64,000 nucleotides of DNA from Vallitalea pronyensis (GCF_018141445.1 NZ_CP058649.1:2313001-2377000); one strand, 5' to 3'. Shown: positions 16,726 to 26,617, numbered from the stretch's first letter. Numbers and translations: made by a program. Notes: generated by a model not told the origin, from the letters alone.

Positions 16726-18456
16726 ATGATAGGAATTGCAGCATCTCCAGGAATTGTCATTGGTAAAGCATATCTTTTTGAAAAAATAGAACTGGATTGT
16801 AAACCAACGAAGATTGATCAGAAGTATGTTGACTATGAACTTGATCGTTTATGTCATGCGAAGAAAAAGACAAAAAAACAGTTAGAAAAGTTGTATGAGG
16901 AAACAAAAGAAAAAGTAGGTCAACAGGAAGCGGCTATATTTGATACACATATGATGCTCATGGATGACCCTATTCTTGAACACAAAATAAAGGGCTATAT
17001 AACAGATCATTTGTATGTAGCAGAAACAGCGACAAACTATGCCATGAATGATGTGAAAGAAATGTTTGAAGCATTAGATGATGCTTATTTAAGGGAAAGA
17101 GCAGTTGATGTTGTGGATGTCTGTTCACGACTTATCTATAATCTGGCAGAAGTGGAAATAATGAATCTTCAAGATTTAGATGAAGAAGTGATTGTCATAG
17201 CCAATGATTTGACACCATCCGATACTGCCTCCATGAATTTTGAAAAAGTCCTTGGATTTGCAACAGATATGGGCGGTAAGACAGCACATACAGCCATCAT
17301 GGCAAGAACCTTAGAATTACCAGCTGTGGTAGGCTTAAAAGTCATTACACATGAAGTAGAAAATGGCGATATGGTTATACTAGATGGGACAGAAGGTACC
17401 GTTATCATTCATCCATCGGATGAAGATATTCGAAACTACCAATTAAAAAGACAGCAATTGGAAGAAGAAAAAAAAGCATTAGAAGAATTAATTCATGAAG
17501 AAGCCATTACACTGGATGGTAAAACGATAGAAATAGCAGCAAATATCGGTATGCCCAAAGATATGGACAGTGTCTTACGGTATGGTGCACAAGCCATTGG
17601 TCTTTATCGCACAGAGTTTTTATATATGGACCAGGTTGCATGCCCAACAGAAAGTGAGCAATTTGATGCTTATAAGATAGTAGCAGAGAAAATGGGTGCT
17701 AAACCTGTTGTGATACGTACACTGGATATCGGTGGTGATAAAAGTGTCGATTATTTGAAATTACCTCATGAGATGAACCCCTTTTTGGGATACCGTGCTA
17801 TACGTATGTGCCTAGATAGGGAAGAATTATTCAAAACTCAATTAAAAGCCATATTAAGGGCTAGCCATTATGGTAAAATACGTATTATGTATCCTATGAT
17901 TACACATATGGAACAGGTTCAGCAAGCCAATACAATCTTGGAGCAAGCTAAGGCTGAATTAATAGACCAGCACATTCCTTTTGATAAAAACATAGAAGTG
18001 GGTATCATGATTGAAACACCAGGAGCCGCGATGATGGCAGATTTACTCATTAAAGAAGTTGACTTTTTTAGCATTGGTACCAATGATTTAACCCAATACA
18101 CACTGGCTGTTGATCGTGGAAACGAAAAAATCAATTACTTGTATAGTACCTTTCACCCTGGGGTGTTAAGACTCATTAAAAAAGTCATTGATGCATCCCA
18201 TAAGGAAGGCAAATGGACAGGGATGTGTGGTGAATTTGCTGGAAATGAGAAAGCAGCAGTATTATTACTTGGTTTAGGCCTTGATGAGTTAAGTATGAGT
18301 GCTGTCTCTATGATGAAAGTCAAAGATATGATTCGTCGATGTACCTATAGTAGTGCCAAAGAAATGGCTCATAAGTTATTAGATATGGCCTATGTCAATG
18401 AATTGGAACATCATCTTGATGACTACATTGATAAGCACATAAAGAAAGAAGGTTAG
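16726..18456 (+). CDS. ptsI: PTS enzyme I (phosphoenolpyruvate-protein phosphotransferase)
   Basis: Transfers phosphate from phosphoenolpyruvate to HPr. The 576-residue protein has the N-terminal HPr-binding helical domain, the phosphohistidine domain with [19 protein letters not shown] (His188; the usual motif is GGRTSHSAIMAR), and the C-terminal PEP-binding TIM barrel. The barrel shows [30 protein letters not shown] and the catalytic Cys in GMCGEFAGN. It follows the HPr gene by nine bases and precedes ulaG by four. Having both general PTS proteins inside a sugar operon means the unit could run independently of a housekeeping pair, or could be the only pair in the genome. Confidence 0.95.
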   Translation: MIGIAASPGIVIGKAYLFEKIELDCKPTKIDQKYVDYELDRLCHAKKKTKKQLEKLYEETKEKVGQQEAAIFDTHMMLMDDPILEHKIKGYITDHLYVAETATNYAMNDVKEMFEALDDAYLRERAVDVVDVCSRLIYNLAEVEIMNLQDLDEEVIVIANDLTPSDTASMNFEKVLGFATDMGGKTAHTAIMARTLELPAVVGLKVITHEVENGDMVILDGTEGTVIIHPSDEDIRNYQLKRQQLEEEKKALEELIHEEAITLDGKTIEIAANIGMPKDMDSVLRYGAQAIGLYRTEFLYMDQVACPTESEQFDAYKIVAEKMGAKPVVIRTLDIGGDKSVDYLKLPHEMNPFLGYRAIRMCLDREELFKTQLKAILRASHYGKIRIMYPMITHMEQVQQANTILEQAKAELIDQHIPFDKNIEVGIMIETPGAAMMADLLIKEVDFFSIGTNDLTQYTLAVDRGNEKINYLYSTFHPGVLRLIKKVIDASHKEGKWTGMCGEFAGNEKAAVLLLGLGLDELSMSAVSMMKVKDMIRRCTYSSAKEMAHKLLDMAYVNELEHHLDDYIDKHIKKEG

Positions 18457-18460
18457 TAAA

Positions 18461-19522
18461 ATGCATGTAAAAGATATTACAAGAGAGTCTTGGATTCTTA
18501 GCCAATTTCCGGAATGGGGAACATGGTTAAATGAAGAAATTGAGCAAGAAGTTGTGAAACCTGGTACCTTTGCCATGTGGTGGTTAGGCTGTACGGGTAT
18601 TTGGCTAAAATCAGAAGGTAATGCAAACTTATGCGTTGACTTATGGGTTAAAAGCGGTAAGCGTACGAAAGCTAATCCACTGATGACGGAGCAACATCAA
18701 CATCAACGTATGATTGGATGTAAAGCACTCCAACCCAATCTCCGTAATTCCCCTTGTGTCATTGATCCTTTTGCTATAAAAGAAGTAGATGCCATATTAG
18801 CTACTCACGATCATGGGGACCATATTGATATTCATGTGGCAGCAGCTGTCATGCAACATTGTAAAAACGACGTTGCTTTTATAGGTCCTGAAGCATGTGT
18901 AGATCTCTGGATAAAATGGGGTGTACCAAAAGAACGTTGTAAGGTTGTAAAACCTGGAGATATGGTTAAAATAAAAGACACAGAGATAGTTGTATTGGAT
19001 TCTTTTGATCGAACAGAACTTGTAACAGCTCCAAAAGGTGTGGTTCTAAAAGATAAAATGCCTCAAGATATGGACCGTTTAGCGGTTAACTATCTGTTTA
19101 AGACGCCAGGAGGTCACCTCTATCATAGTGGGGATTCTCATTATTCGAATTATTATGCTAAACATGGTAACGACCATCGCATTGATGTAGCGCTTGGATC
19201 ATATGGGGAAAATCCAAGAGGGATGACCGATAAAATGACTTCTTCGGATATCTTACGTATGGCAGAATCGCTAAACACAGATGTGATTATTCCATTCCAC
19301 CATGATATCTGGACCAACTTTATGGCAGATCCAAAAGAAATTACAGCCTTATGGGAAATGAGAAAACATCGTTTACAATATTCATTTAAGCCATTTATTT
19401 GGGAAGTTGGAGGCAAATTTATCTATCCTAATGATAAAGATAAGATAGAATATCATCACGATAGAGGTTTCCATGATGCATTTGCAATGGAGCCGGATCT
19501 ACCATTTAAATCATTGCTATAA
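18461..19522 (+). CDS. ulaG: L-ascorbate-6-phosphate lactonase
   Basis: Hydrolyses L-ascorbate 6-phosphate to 3-keto-L-gulonate 6-phosphate. The 353-residue protein is a metallo-beta-lactamase-fold enzyme. The metal motif THDHGDHID lies near residue 111, further ligands are in [11 protein letters not shown] near 225 and FHHDIW near 285, and the characteristic opening [20 protein letters not shown] matches UlaG. It is co-transcribed with enzyme I upstream and followed by a 143-base gap before the permease genes, which contains a 16-base palindrome. Confidence 0.95.
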   Translation: MHVKDITRESWILSQFPEWGTWLNEEIEQEVVKPGTFAMWWLGCTGIWLKSEGNANLCVDLWVKSGKRTKANPLMTEQHQHQRMIGCKALQPNLRNSPCVIDPFAIKEVDAILATHDHGDHIDIHVAAAVMQHCKNDVAFIGPEACVDLWIKWGVPKERCKVVKPGDMVKIKDTEIVVLDSFDRTELVTAPKGVVLKDKMPQDMDRLAVNYLFKTPGGHLYHSGDSHYSNYYAKHGNDHRIDVALGSYGENPRGMTDKMTSSDILRMAESLNTDVIIPFHHDIWTNFMADPKEITALWEMRKHRLQYSFKPFIWEVGGKFIYPNDKDKIEYHHDRGFHDAFAMEPDLPFKSLL

Positions 19523-19542
19523 ATAGGATACACAAAAGTTAC

Positions 19543-19558
19543 ATATTTGGCCAAATAT
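19543..19558. promoter_or_regulatory. Perfect 16-bp palindrome between ulaG and ulaA
   Basis: ATATTTGGCCAAATAT reads identically on both strands. It sits in the 143-base gap inside the operon and is a candidate operator for an internal promoter or a small hairpin affecting the transport genes. Confidence 0.45.
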
Positions 19559-19665
19559 TGTACTTTATAAATGAGGGGCACGTTAAAATAAGGGGAAGTT
19601 ACATCTGCACAATAACAAACGATAAAAAATACAAGAAATGAAATAAAGCGTGGAGGAGAAGATAT

Positions 19666-20967
19666 ATGGAATTCTTAGATTTTATATTTAAGCAGGTATT
19701 GGGGCAAGCGTATATTTTATTAGCGTTAATTACATTCATCGGTTATCTTGCACTAAAAGAACCTTTATCAAAAGCAATTGCAGGTTCCATTAAGACAGCA
19801 GTTGGTGTGTTGGTACTAGGTGTAGGGGCAGGTTCTCTTATTAAGACTTTCGGTGCCCTCTTAACACCATTAAGTGAAAAATTTGGTATGACTGGTGTAT
19901 TACTCGATACATATAGTACCATGGTAAGTACCAATGGTAAACTGGGTGAGTTCGTCACTTGGACTGTCTATACAATGTTAGGTGCTTTTATTGTTAATAT
20001 TATATTGGTTGCTTTGAGAAAGTATACTAAAATTAGAGCTGTATTTTTAACCGGTAACGTGATGCTGGTACAAACGGCAATAGCGACTTATATTGTTTAT
20101 CGATTTTTTAACACATCCATGATCATGACGGTATTAATTGCTAGTATTATCACTGCGTTATATTGGGGAATTATGTCTACACTATTAATAAAACCAGTAA
20201 AAGAAATAAGTGGTGGTGCAGATTTTACCATCGGTCATCAACAAATGTTAGGAAGTTTACTTGCCTATAAAGTAGCACCTAAACTAGGGAATAAAGACGA
20301 TGATATCGAAAAAGTTAAACTACCAAAGTGGTTATCGATCTTCCAAGATAATGTGGTAGCTTCAACCATTGTATTACTGTTTTTTGTAAGTATTATGATG
20401 TTCTCTCTTGGTAAAGAAACCGTTACAGGTATGGCTGGAAGTACACATTGGGTTATTTATATTGTAAAAACAGGTTTAACGTTGGCTGTATCCCTTTATA
20501 TTTTATTAACAGGTGTACGTATGTTTGTATCTGAGCTTATGGCCTCTTTCCAAGGTATTTCAGAGAAGATATTACCTGGAGCTGTAGTAGCTGTTGACTG
20601 TGCGGCTATATTTGGGTTTGCGCCAAAAGCAGTTTTATTAGGTTTTGTAGGTGGAGCTGTTGGTATGATTATTGGGGTAGTAGGCTTAATTGCAGTAGGA
20701 TCACCTATTTTAATTATACCAGGATTTATTCCTATGTTTTTTGATAATGCAACCATAGGTGTCTTTGCTAATAAACGTGGTGGTTGGAAAGCGGCATTAA
20801 AGATTACGTTCTGTTCTGGTATTATTCAAGTAATCGGCAGTGGGCTAGCAGCAACAGCCATGGGAGTCAATGCATGGCAAGGCAGTTTTGATTGGGCAAC
20901 TATTTGGTTAGGTATCATTTACGTATTTAAATTAATTGGAAGTGTATTTGGTATAGTACCTGTGTAA
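19666..20967 (+). CDS. ulaA: PTS ascorbate transporter subunit IIC
   Basis: The membrane channel of the ascorbate PTS. The 433-residue protein has about ten hydrophobic segments and family-typical stretches: FIFKQVLGQAYILLALITFIGYLAL at the N-terminus, GVLVLGVGAGSLIKTF, GADFTIGHQQMLGSLLAYKVAP near 185-206, and FGFAPKAVLLGFVGG near 320. It imports L-ascorbate while it is phosphorylated at C6 by the IIB subunit. GGAGGAGA precedes the ATG. Cytosolic partners ulaB and ulaC follow, and the whole set matches the E. coli ula transport unit. Confidence 0.95.
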   Translation: MEFLDFIFKQVLGQAYILLALITFIGYLALKEPLSKAIAGSIKTAVGVLVLGVGAGSLIKTFGALLTPLSEKFGMTGVLLDTYSTMVSTNGKLGEFVTWTVYTMLGAFIVNIILVALRKYTKIRAVFLTGNVMLVQTAIATYIVYRFFNTSMIMTVLIASIITALYWGIMSTLLIKPVKEISGGADFTIGHQQMLGSLLAYKVAPKLGNKDDDIEKVKLPKWLSIFQDNVVASTIVLLFFVSIMMFSLGKETVTGMAGSTHWVIYIVKTGLTLAVSLYILLTGVRMFVSELMASFQGISEKILPGAVVAVDCAAIFGFAPKAVLLGFVGGAVGMIIGVVGLIAVGSPILIIPGFIPMFFDNATIGVFANKRGGWKAALKITFCSGIIQVIGSGLAATAMGVNAWQGSFDWATIWLGIIYVFKLIGSVFGIVPV

Positions 20968-21033
20968 GTTGTGCATACAACAAGTATTAAGTGAAGTCAC
21001 AATAAAACAAAACAAAGAGATGGGGTGGGCAGC

Positions 21034-21336
21034 ATGCTTAGATTATTAGCCATATGTGGAAACGGTATGGGAACTAGTACAATTATTAAAATTAAGGTGA
21101 AAGGTATCTGCAAAAAATTAGGGATTGATCTTGCAGTAGAATCTTGTTCGGCAGGAGAAGCGGCAGGTTTTATAGGTAACACAGATATCATTCTAACAAC
21201 ACCTGAGTGGGGAAAGATGGTTAAATGTCCAGATGGCGTTGCATTAATCACACTTGTTAATTTAATGGACGAAGCATTACTTACAGAAAAATTAGTTGAA
21301 GCTGTAAAGGAGCATTTTCCTAATGAAATGCAATAG
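21034..21336 (+). CDS. ulaB: PTS ascorbate transporter subunit IIB
   Basis: The 100-residue cytosolic subunit carries the phosphocysteine Cys8 in LAICGNGMGTS and passes phosphate to ascorbate. It has the small Rossmann-like IIB fold expected for this family (DIILTTPEW near 52). ATG at 21034 is preferred over an in-frame GTG at 21025, because the protein should begin just before the first beta strand and a GGGGTGG sequence lies upstream. Confidence 0.93.
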   Translation: MLRLLAICGNGMGTSTIIKIKVKGICKKLGIDLAVESCSAGEAAGFIGNTDIILTTPEWGKMVKCPDGVALITLVNLMDEALLTEKLVEAVKEHFPNEMQ

Positions 21337-21353
21337 CTGGAAAAGAGGCAGAC

Positions 21354-21791
21354 ATGTTAAAAGATTTATGTAAAGTGCATGATTTGATTCGTGTACAGGT
21401 AGAGGTAGACGATTGGGAGAAAGCTGTTAATCAAGGTATTCAATTATTAGAAGCTGCAGATTTTGTTGAAGATGGATATGGCCATGCCATAATAGAAGAT
21501 ACGAAAGAACATGGTCCATACTATGTAATCTGTCCAGGTGTTGCCATGCCACATGCAAGACCAGAAGCCGGTGTAAAAGCAAATGGTATTTCGATCATGA
21601 CATTAAAAAATCCAGTGAATTTTGGCAATCCTGATAATGATCCTGTACACATTGTCATATCTTTAGCTGCGACAGATAATGTCACGCATTTAGAGATGAT
21701 GCAAGATGTGGTTACTATGTTATCATCAGAAGAAAACATTAATAAAATAAAAGAAGCAGATACAGCCGATAAGATTCTAGCATTGTTATAA
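21354..21791 (+). CDS. ulaC: PTS ascorbate transporter subunit IIA
   Basis: The 145-residue protein is a mannitol/fructose-type IIA. The phosphoacceptor His67 is in GVAMPHARPEAG and a second conserved His is in DPVHIVISLAA. It accepts phosphate from HPr and donates it to UlaB. AAGAGG precedes the ATG, 17 bases after ulaB. It is followed by a hairpin with a T-rich tail, so some transcripts may end here before the two downstream genes. Confidence 0.93.
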   Translation: MLKDLCKVHDLIRVQVEVDDWEKAVNQGIQLLEAADFVEDGYGHAIIEDTKEHGPYYVICPGVAMPHARPEAGVKANGISIMTLKNPVNFGNPDNDPVHIVISLAATDNVTHLEMMQDVVTMLSSEENINKIKEADTADKILALL

Positions 21792-21822
21792 GGATATTTA
21801 AGATAAAATTATATAAAGGTAT

Positions 21823-21871
21823 AGCCCACAAGAGGTTGAATTGGTTGAGACTTTTGTGGGTTAATCTTTTT
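21823..21871 (+). terminator. Hairpin terminator after ulaC
   Basis: AGCCCACAAGAGG pairs with CTTTTGTGGGTT with one internal mismatch, followed by TTAATCTTTTTG. It is probably a partial terminator between the PTS genes and the UroD-family gene. Confidence 0.6.
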
Positions 21872-21872
21872 G

Positions 21873-21887
21873 TTAACGACACGTTAA
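21873..21887. promoter_or_regulatory. Palindrome upstream of the UroD-family gene
   Basis: TTAACG-ACA-CGTTAA is a 15-base inverted repeat directly after the terminator T-run and about 45 bases before the next start. It is a candidate operator; no matching regulator is identified. Confidence 0.4.
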
Positions 21888-21929
21888 GCATACTTTGAGA
21901 AGCAGCGCACATAATGGATGGAGGTAAAT

Positions 21930-22964
21930 ATGAATAGTTATGAAATCATGCGACGGAATATAGAATTTGATAATCCTGATCGTATTGGATTACGATTTAA
22001 TAGCTTAGGTGTCAGTGACGTATACCGTATCTATACCCAAATACCACGTCACTTACGCCAGGAGCAACATGGCCAAATACAGATGAATAAAAAGCCCCGA
22101 CCATTTAAGAACTTTATGGATGAATGGGGATGTCAATGGGATAAAGATGCAAATGCAGGAAGTGGTGATATGGGTATGGTCGTGGGTCATCCCTTATCTG
22201 ACTGGTCCAAATTTGATGAAATAGTATTCCCAGACCCTTATGCAGAAGGAAGGTTTGACGGATTAGAAGAAGCATTAAGTCAAGCAGAAGACAAGTATAT
22301 ACAATTGAATAGCCCCCAATGTTTATTTGAAAGAATGCATTTCATGAGAGGTTTTGAAAATTTGTTAATGGATATTTACACGGAGCCTGAAAAAGTAGAG
22401 GCATTAGCAGATAAAATTATAGATTATCAAATTGGTATTGTTAAGGAAGCACATCGCCTATCTAAAGGTAAGATTAACTGTTTTGATACAACAGACGATT
22501 GGGGTACACAGAGTAGCTTGTTAATATCCCCAGCCCTTTGGCGACAAATATTTAAGCCGCGTTATAAACGTTTGATGGATGTGATCAAATCTTGCGGGAT
22601 GCACATTAGATTCCATACAGATGGTAAAGTCAATGATATTATGGAAGATTTTATTGAGTTAGGGTTTGATATTGTAAACATTCATCAACCACAATTGCTT
22701 GGTATTAAGGAGATTGGTGAGAAATTCGCTGGAAGAATATGCTTTGAAGCGGCAGTGGATATACAAGCCACACTACCAACAGGTGATAAAAAAGCCATAG
22801 AAGATGAAGTGAAGAATCTCATGAAATATTGGGCCACGCCTAAGGGAGGGTTAATTGCTGTGGAATATCGGTATTTAGATGCCATTGGCGCAACAAAGGA
22901 GTCATTGGAATGTGCCCTAGAGAATTTTCAGAAACATGGTAGATTATCCATTAAAACCAGCTAA
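21930..22964 (+). CDS. Uroporphyrinogen decarboxylase-family (URO-D/MtaA-like) protein
   Basis: The 344-residue protein has the URO-D TIM-barrel fold. It opens NSYEIMRRNIEFDNPDRIGL, with later segments FHTDGKVNDIMEDFIELGFDIVNIHQP (near 225-252) and CFEAAVDIQATLPTG, typical of the branch that includes corrinoid methyltransferases and many uncharacterised proteins. It is not a heme-pathway enzyme by context: no other heme genes are present and the substrate-binding N-terminus differs. GGAGG at 21920-21924 places the start at 21930. Its position after the ascorbate PTS suggests a link to carbohydrate metabolism; no reaction can be assigned. Confidence 0.8.
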   Translation: MNSYEIMRRNIEFDNPDRIGLRFNSLGVSDVYRIYTQIPRHLRQEQHGQIQMNKKPRPFKNFMDEWGCQWDKDANAGSGDMGMVVGHPLSDWSKFDEIVFPDPYAEGRFDGLEEALSQAEDKYIQLNSPQCLFERMHFMRGFENLLMDIYTEPEKVEALADKIIDYQIGIVKEAHRLSKGKINCFDTTDDWGTQSSLLISPALWRQIFKPRYKRLMDVIKSCGMHIRFHTDGKVNDIMEDFIELGFDIVNIHQPQLLGIKEIGEKFAGRICFEAAVDIQATLPTGDKKAIEDEVKNLMKYWATPKGGLIAVEYRYLDAIGATKESLECALENFQKHGRLSIKTS

Positions 22965-23011
22965 ATGGTTGGTGCCCAGAAATGAAGTAAAGACCAATAA
23001 TGGAGGCATAT

Positions 23012-24037
23012 ATGAAGATTAAAAAAAATATATTAGGTCAATTAGAAAGAGTCTATGCAACATCCATCATGAAAATAGATTCGGCATATAACTATTTTAT
23101 AGCAACAGAAGGTCAAGGACCATGCCTAAGATTTAATGAACAGTTTGAGCCTGAAACCGTTTGGGATTTACCAGGTGGGACCATGAATATTATTCCAGTG
23201 CCTGGACATGAAGGTGAGTTCATTGCAACCCAACAATTCTTTCCAACATTTGATGCAAAAGAATCCAGAATTGTACATGCAAAACTTCAAGACAATGATA
23301 CTTGGAACATAACACCTATTATGACCATTCCGTATTTACATCGTTTTGATATTCTAGATATAAGTGGGGAACACTATTTCATCGGTGCTTCACTATGTGA
23401 AGGAAAAACGTTCAAAGATGACTGGACGAAACCCGGTAAAGTGTATGTGGGTCGATTATCGGAAGACCTAACACAACCCTTTGACCTAAAGCCTGTTCTA
23501 GAAGGTATTACAAAGAATCATGGTTTTTGTCATACATACTGGAACAATAAAAAAACCATAATGGTCACTGGCAGTGAAGGTGTATTTGCCATCTATGTAC
23601 CGGAAAAAGGTCATATGGATTGGCAGGTAGAGCAGCTTCTAAGCCATGAAGTCAGTGATGTAGCAGTATGTGATATTGATGGTGATGGTGAGCCGGAATT
23701 AGCCACTATCGAAGCGTTTCACGGTGATAAAGGTATCATTTATAAAAAGATTGACGGCATGCTAAAACCGATCTTTGAATACCCCTTTGAATTTGGTCAT
23801 GTGATCTGGGGAGGTCAGATCCTTGGTGAACCAGCTTTTATCATTGGAGGAAGAAAAGGTGCTATGGAGCTTATGTGCTTCAAAATGGATGCATCTGGTA
23901 AAATTAAAGGAACGCTTATTGATAACACAGGAGGTCCCAGTAACATTGCAGTGGTGAACATGGGGGAACAAGATGTTATTTTAGCAGCCAATCGACAAGT
24001 TGGTGAAATGGCGGTTTATACACTCACCAAGTCATAA
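23012..24037 (+). CDS. Cytosolic beta-propeller (FG-GAP-like) protein
   Basis: A 341-residue protein built of repeated beta-strand units. One FG-GAP/VCBS-type calcium loop is clear, CDIDGDGEPELATIE near residue 218. There is no signal peptide or membrane segment, which is unusual because most such propellers are secreted. It follows the UroD-family gene by 47 bases with its own GGAGG, and a hairpin terminator comes straight after it, so it closes this transcription unit. A sugar or ligand-binding role is possible; the function is unknown. Confidence 0.7.
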   Translation: MKIKKNILGQLERVYATSIMKIDSAYNYFIATEGQGPCLRFNEQFEPETVWDLPGGTMNIIPVPGHEGEFIATQQFFPTFDAKESRIVHAKLQDNDTWNITPIMTIPYLHRFDILDISGEHYFIGASLCEGKTFKDDWTKPGKVYVGRLSEDLTQPFDLKPVLEGITKNHGFCHTYWNNKKTIMVTGSEGVFAIYVPEKGHMDWQVEQLLSHEVSDVAVCDIDGDGEPELATIEAFHGDKGIIYKKIDGMLKPIFEYPFEFGHVIWGGQILGEPAFIIGGRKGAMELMCFKMDASGKIKGTLIDNTGGPSNIAVVNMGEQDVILAANRQVGEMAVYTLTKS

Positions 24038-24047
24038 AAGACGACAT

Positions 24048-24090
24048 AAATGATAAGGCTTACGTTACACCATAGTCTTATCATTTTCTA
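24048..24090 (+). terminator. Terminator closing the ascorbate/UroD unit
   Basis: A perfect 10-base stem AAATGATAAG (24048-24057) with CTTATCATTT (24077-24086) and a T-rich tail. It separates the sugar genes from the carrier-protein cluster. Confidence 0.75.
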
Positions 24091-24198
24091 TATGGATAAT
24101 AAGGTTTTTATATGTTTGCAATTTTTGTTGGCTGAAGATTGTTAACTGTCAAATAATGTGGATAAACATTAGAAATACTGTAAAAAAATGATAAAAGG

Positions 24199-24227
24199 TT
24201 TACAATTATTCCAAAATATGCTAATAT
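24199..24227 (+). promoter_or_regulatory. Probable promoter of the carrier-protein cluster
   Basis: TTTACA (24199-24204) and TAATAT (24222-24227) are 17 bases apart, about 65 bases before the first ACP gene. An ATTAGT-N10-ACTAAT inverted repeat follows in the leader. Confidence 0.5.
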
Positions 24228-24293
24228 TGGCGTAGTTAATTTGTTTAATTAGTACAGCAACACACTAATCCATTAATACAAAGGGGTTTTAAG

Positions 24294-24536
24294 GTGAGTC
24301 ATGTAAATGAGGTTATTCAAGACATATTGGTTGAACATTATCAGGTGCCTTTGAAGGATATACAATCCAATATGACCTTTAAAGAACATGGTATTGATTC
24401 TTATCATTTTATTGAATTTATGGTTTTAATTGAAACCAAGCTTGGCATTGAATTCGACCATGATTTTTTGGAAGTCAGTCATTTTAAATCACTGGATGAT
24501 TTAACATCCTATGTAGAAGAGATATTTAACCAGTGA
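24294..24536 (+). CDS. Acyl/peptidyl carrier protein 1
   Basis: An 80-residue free-standing carrier protein. The phosphopantetheine attachment Ser36 is in GIDSYHFIEF, with the usual four-helix pattern and an acidic C-terminal helix. DS replaces the DSL core of fatty-acid ACPs, which points to a dedicated carrier in secondary metabolism. It starts with GTG and its stop codon abuts the next gene. Together with the second carrier at 27713 it implies two thioester-bound intermediates or two loading steps. Confidence 0.9.
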   Translation: MSHVNEVIQDILVEHYQVPLKDIQSNMTFKEHGIDSYHFIEFMVLIETKLGIEFDHDFLEVSHFKSLDDLTSYVEEIFNQ

Positions 24537-24563
24537 ATGTATCATCATGAATGGAGTGTGGCC

Positions 24564-25643
24564 ATGGAAAAAATATTACCTTTGAATCGAACCAATGAAC
24601 GTGTGAATGAATGCTGGACAACCCTAAGACTAGCCGCTATATTATCCGATGACAGTTTCCTGCCGTGGTTTGTGGAAAAATTCATTACATTAAGACTGAA
24701 TACTTTTTTCCATACAGGTTACTACGATATGTCACTAGCAGATTGGGGCGTAGAGTATTATTATCTTTATGATGAAGTTCTAGAGTTTAAGAGGGTAACG
24801 GACTCAAAGAATATTGTCGATCAATTGATAGAAACCATCAATCAGAACGGCTATGGTGTGATCCATTGGGATCTGTTTCATATTACCAATAATCTCTATT
24901 ATGAGAAACAGCATGTTGGTCATGAAGCCCTCATTTACGGATATGATGACCAGCGCAAAGAATTCTACTACCTTGACATGCTAGTCGGGAATGATCCTCT
25001 GTCAACAGTTGAAAAAATTTCATTCGATGCATTGGATAGAGCTTTTACTTCCTACATCGAATTTGCTAAAGGTGACCCCATGCAATATGATTTGCACATG
25101 ACCATTGATGGTCCTGCTTCCATGATGTATCTAAAAAAACCAACCATTGTAAGAGAGCCTAAGCTGGAGAGGATTAATTATGCAGTTAGGCGGTCATTAA
25201 ACGGTGGCATCTATCAAGAAGTTAATGCACCGTCCTTTGGTTATACGCCTTTTCAAAGAATTGGTATTTCTGTTTATGAAGGCTACTACAGTGACTTAAC
25301 ACGTGTTTTAAAAGAAGAAAACAAAAACTTATTAAAAGAAGATGTGAATATTTGTTATAGTATGTACAAGTTGTTAGAATGTAAGAATGGCTTACTCTTT
25401 CGACTAAATTATCTTGAACAGCACCAATACATACGTATGGGTAATGATCTTCCCAATGAACTTAAGGACCTATGTCATCTTATTCAAAATGGGCGGACTC
25501 TTTATGTAAAGTACAGTCTAACCTTACAGGATAAATACTTGGAACAGGCTAATGACCACTTTAAAAGAGCAGAAGAATTAGATCATCACCTATTAACCCA
25601 AGTTAAAGATTTAACATATCATGCAAGACAAGGGTTAATATAA
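24564..25643 (+). CDS. BtrH-like Cys/His-fold protein, catalytic-type copy
   Basis: A 359-residue protein whose N-terminal half resembles the butirosin BtrH N-terminal / C39-like papain fold. A Cys is present at 17 (RVNECWTTL), then GYGVIHWDLFHI near 96-107, GHEALIYGYDD with His120, and YYLDML with Asp138. These positions suit a Cys-His-Asp triad; the assignment is by pattern, not alignment. BtrH moves an acyl group from a carrier protein to an aminoglycoside, so a carrier-linked acyl transfer is a reasonable inference. GGAG at 24553-24556 supports ATG 24564; an ATG at 24537 abuts the ACP stop but has no ribosome site. Residues 200-359 are helical and unrecognised. Confidence 0.65.
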   Translation: MEKILPLNRTNERVNECWTTLRLAAILSDDSFLPWFVEKFITLRLNTFFHTGYYDMSLADWGVEYYYLYDEVLEFKRVTDSKNIVDQLIETINQNGYGVIHWDLFHITNNLYYEKQHVGHEALIYGYDDQRKEFYYLDMLVGNDPLSTVEKISFDALDRAFTSYIEFAKGDPMQYDLHMTIDGPASMMYLKKPTIVREPKLERINYAVRRSLNGGIYQEVNAPSFGYTPFQRIGISVYEGYYSDLTRVLKEENKNLLKEDVNICYSMYKLLECKNGLLFRLNYLEQHQYIRMGNDLPNELKDLCHLIQNGRTLYVKYSLTLQDKYLEQANDHFKRAEELDHHLLTQVKDLTYHARQGLI

Positions 25644-25792
25644 TCCATAACATTGAAAAACATTAAAAAGACTGAAATTTCTAATTAATTATGTTGTACA
25701 TGCATCCCATAATGGGTGCCAGATAACCATCCTATTCATGATTATTTCGTTTGTTAACAACAGCATTTACCATAAAAAGGGGGTTAGAAACA

Positions 25793-26578
25793 ATGTATGA
25801 GAAACATAACAGCCTTAACATTTATTTAGCAAAAGCAGCAAGTATCGTCTTTTATATCTTTCTTTTTCCACTGATCTGTTTGAATAAATGGGATTACAAC
25901 CGTCACATAAAAAAGAAACATTATTTTTATGAGAGCATCATTATTCGATTAGTGGACCACTATCCATTCTTATACGAAATCAATGCTTTTCTTTGGCACT
26001 TTCCAATAGGCATACGAACATTTGACACCATACCTCCACTATCTGGGAGCGTGCTGCAAGTTGGTTGTGGAACGGGACTATTCAATAAGTATTGTAAGAA
26101 ATACAAGAAAAATACCCAGATAAAGGAATGGGTTAATCTTGATTTAAATATGAAATCATTACAATATGGTCTTAAAAAAAAGAGGTTCCAAAGTTTTCTG
26201 CAAGCCAGCATCTACAATGTCCCTATGGAGGATGCACATTTCGATAAAATTGTTTTTTCAAGGTGTTTTCACCACATTCATAAACCAAAAAGAGCCATTC
26301 ACGAATGCGAACGCTTATTAAATCACCATGGAGAAATCATTATTTATGATCCAGTCAAATTGGATGATACTTCTGAACAAGCGGTTTTTTCTAATACGTA
26401 TTTCGATGGCACCATATGTGTCTATAACAAACATTCTCTTGTTCGATCCATTGAAAAGTATCTACCAGACAACCTGGTGATTTCTTCGGTCAATTACAAA
26501 CGTAACCCATCTGTTTTGAACTATAACAGACAATACAGGCATACAGACGCAGTTGTGGTCATTAAAAAAATATCTTAG
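25793..26578 (+). CDS. Membrane-anchored SAM-dependent methyltransferase 1
   Basis: The 261-residue protein has an N-terminal hydrophobic segment (about residues 12-32, ASIVFYIFLFPLICL) followed by a class I methyltransferase domain. SAM-binding motif I is VLQVGCGTGLFNKY near 88-101, with acidic VNLDLNMKSL (near 118) and the post-motif FSRCFHHIHKPKRAIHECERLL. It is a close paralogue of the protein at 35415: the order of hydrophobic anchor, YPxLYEI-type linker and QVGCGTGL is the same. The anchor suggests action on a membrane-associated or lipid substrate. AGGGGG lies before the ATG. Confidence 0.85.
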   Translation: MYEKHNSLNIYLAKAASIVFYIFLFPLICLNKWDYNRHIKKKHYFYESIIIRLVDHYPFLYEINAFLWHFPIGIRTFDTIPPLSGSVLQVGCGTGLFNKYCKKYKKNTQIKEWVNLDLNMKSLQYGLKKKRFQSFLQASIYNVPMEDAHFDKIVFSRCFHHIHKPKRAIHECERLLNHHGEIIIYDPVKLDDTSEQAVFSNTYFDGTICVYNKHSLVRSIEKYLPDNLVISSVNYKRNPSVLNYNRQYRHTDAVVVIKKIS

Positions 26579-26617
26579 GCAAGTAAAAAGACTAGAATAA
26601 AAAAAGAGGTGTGTTTT

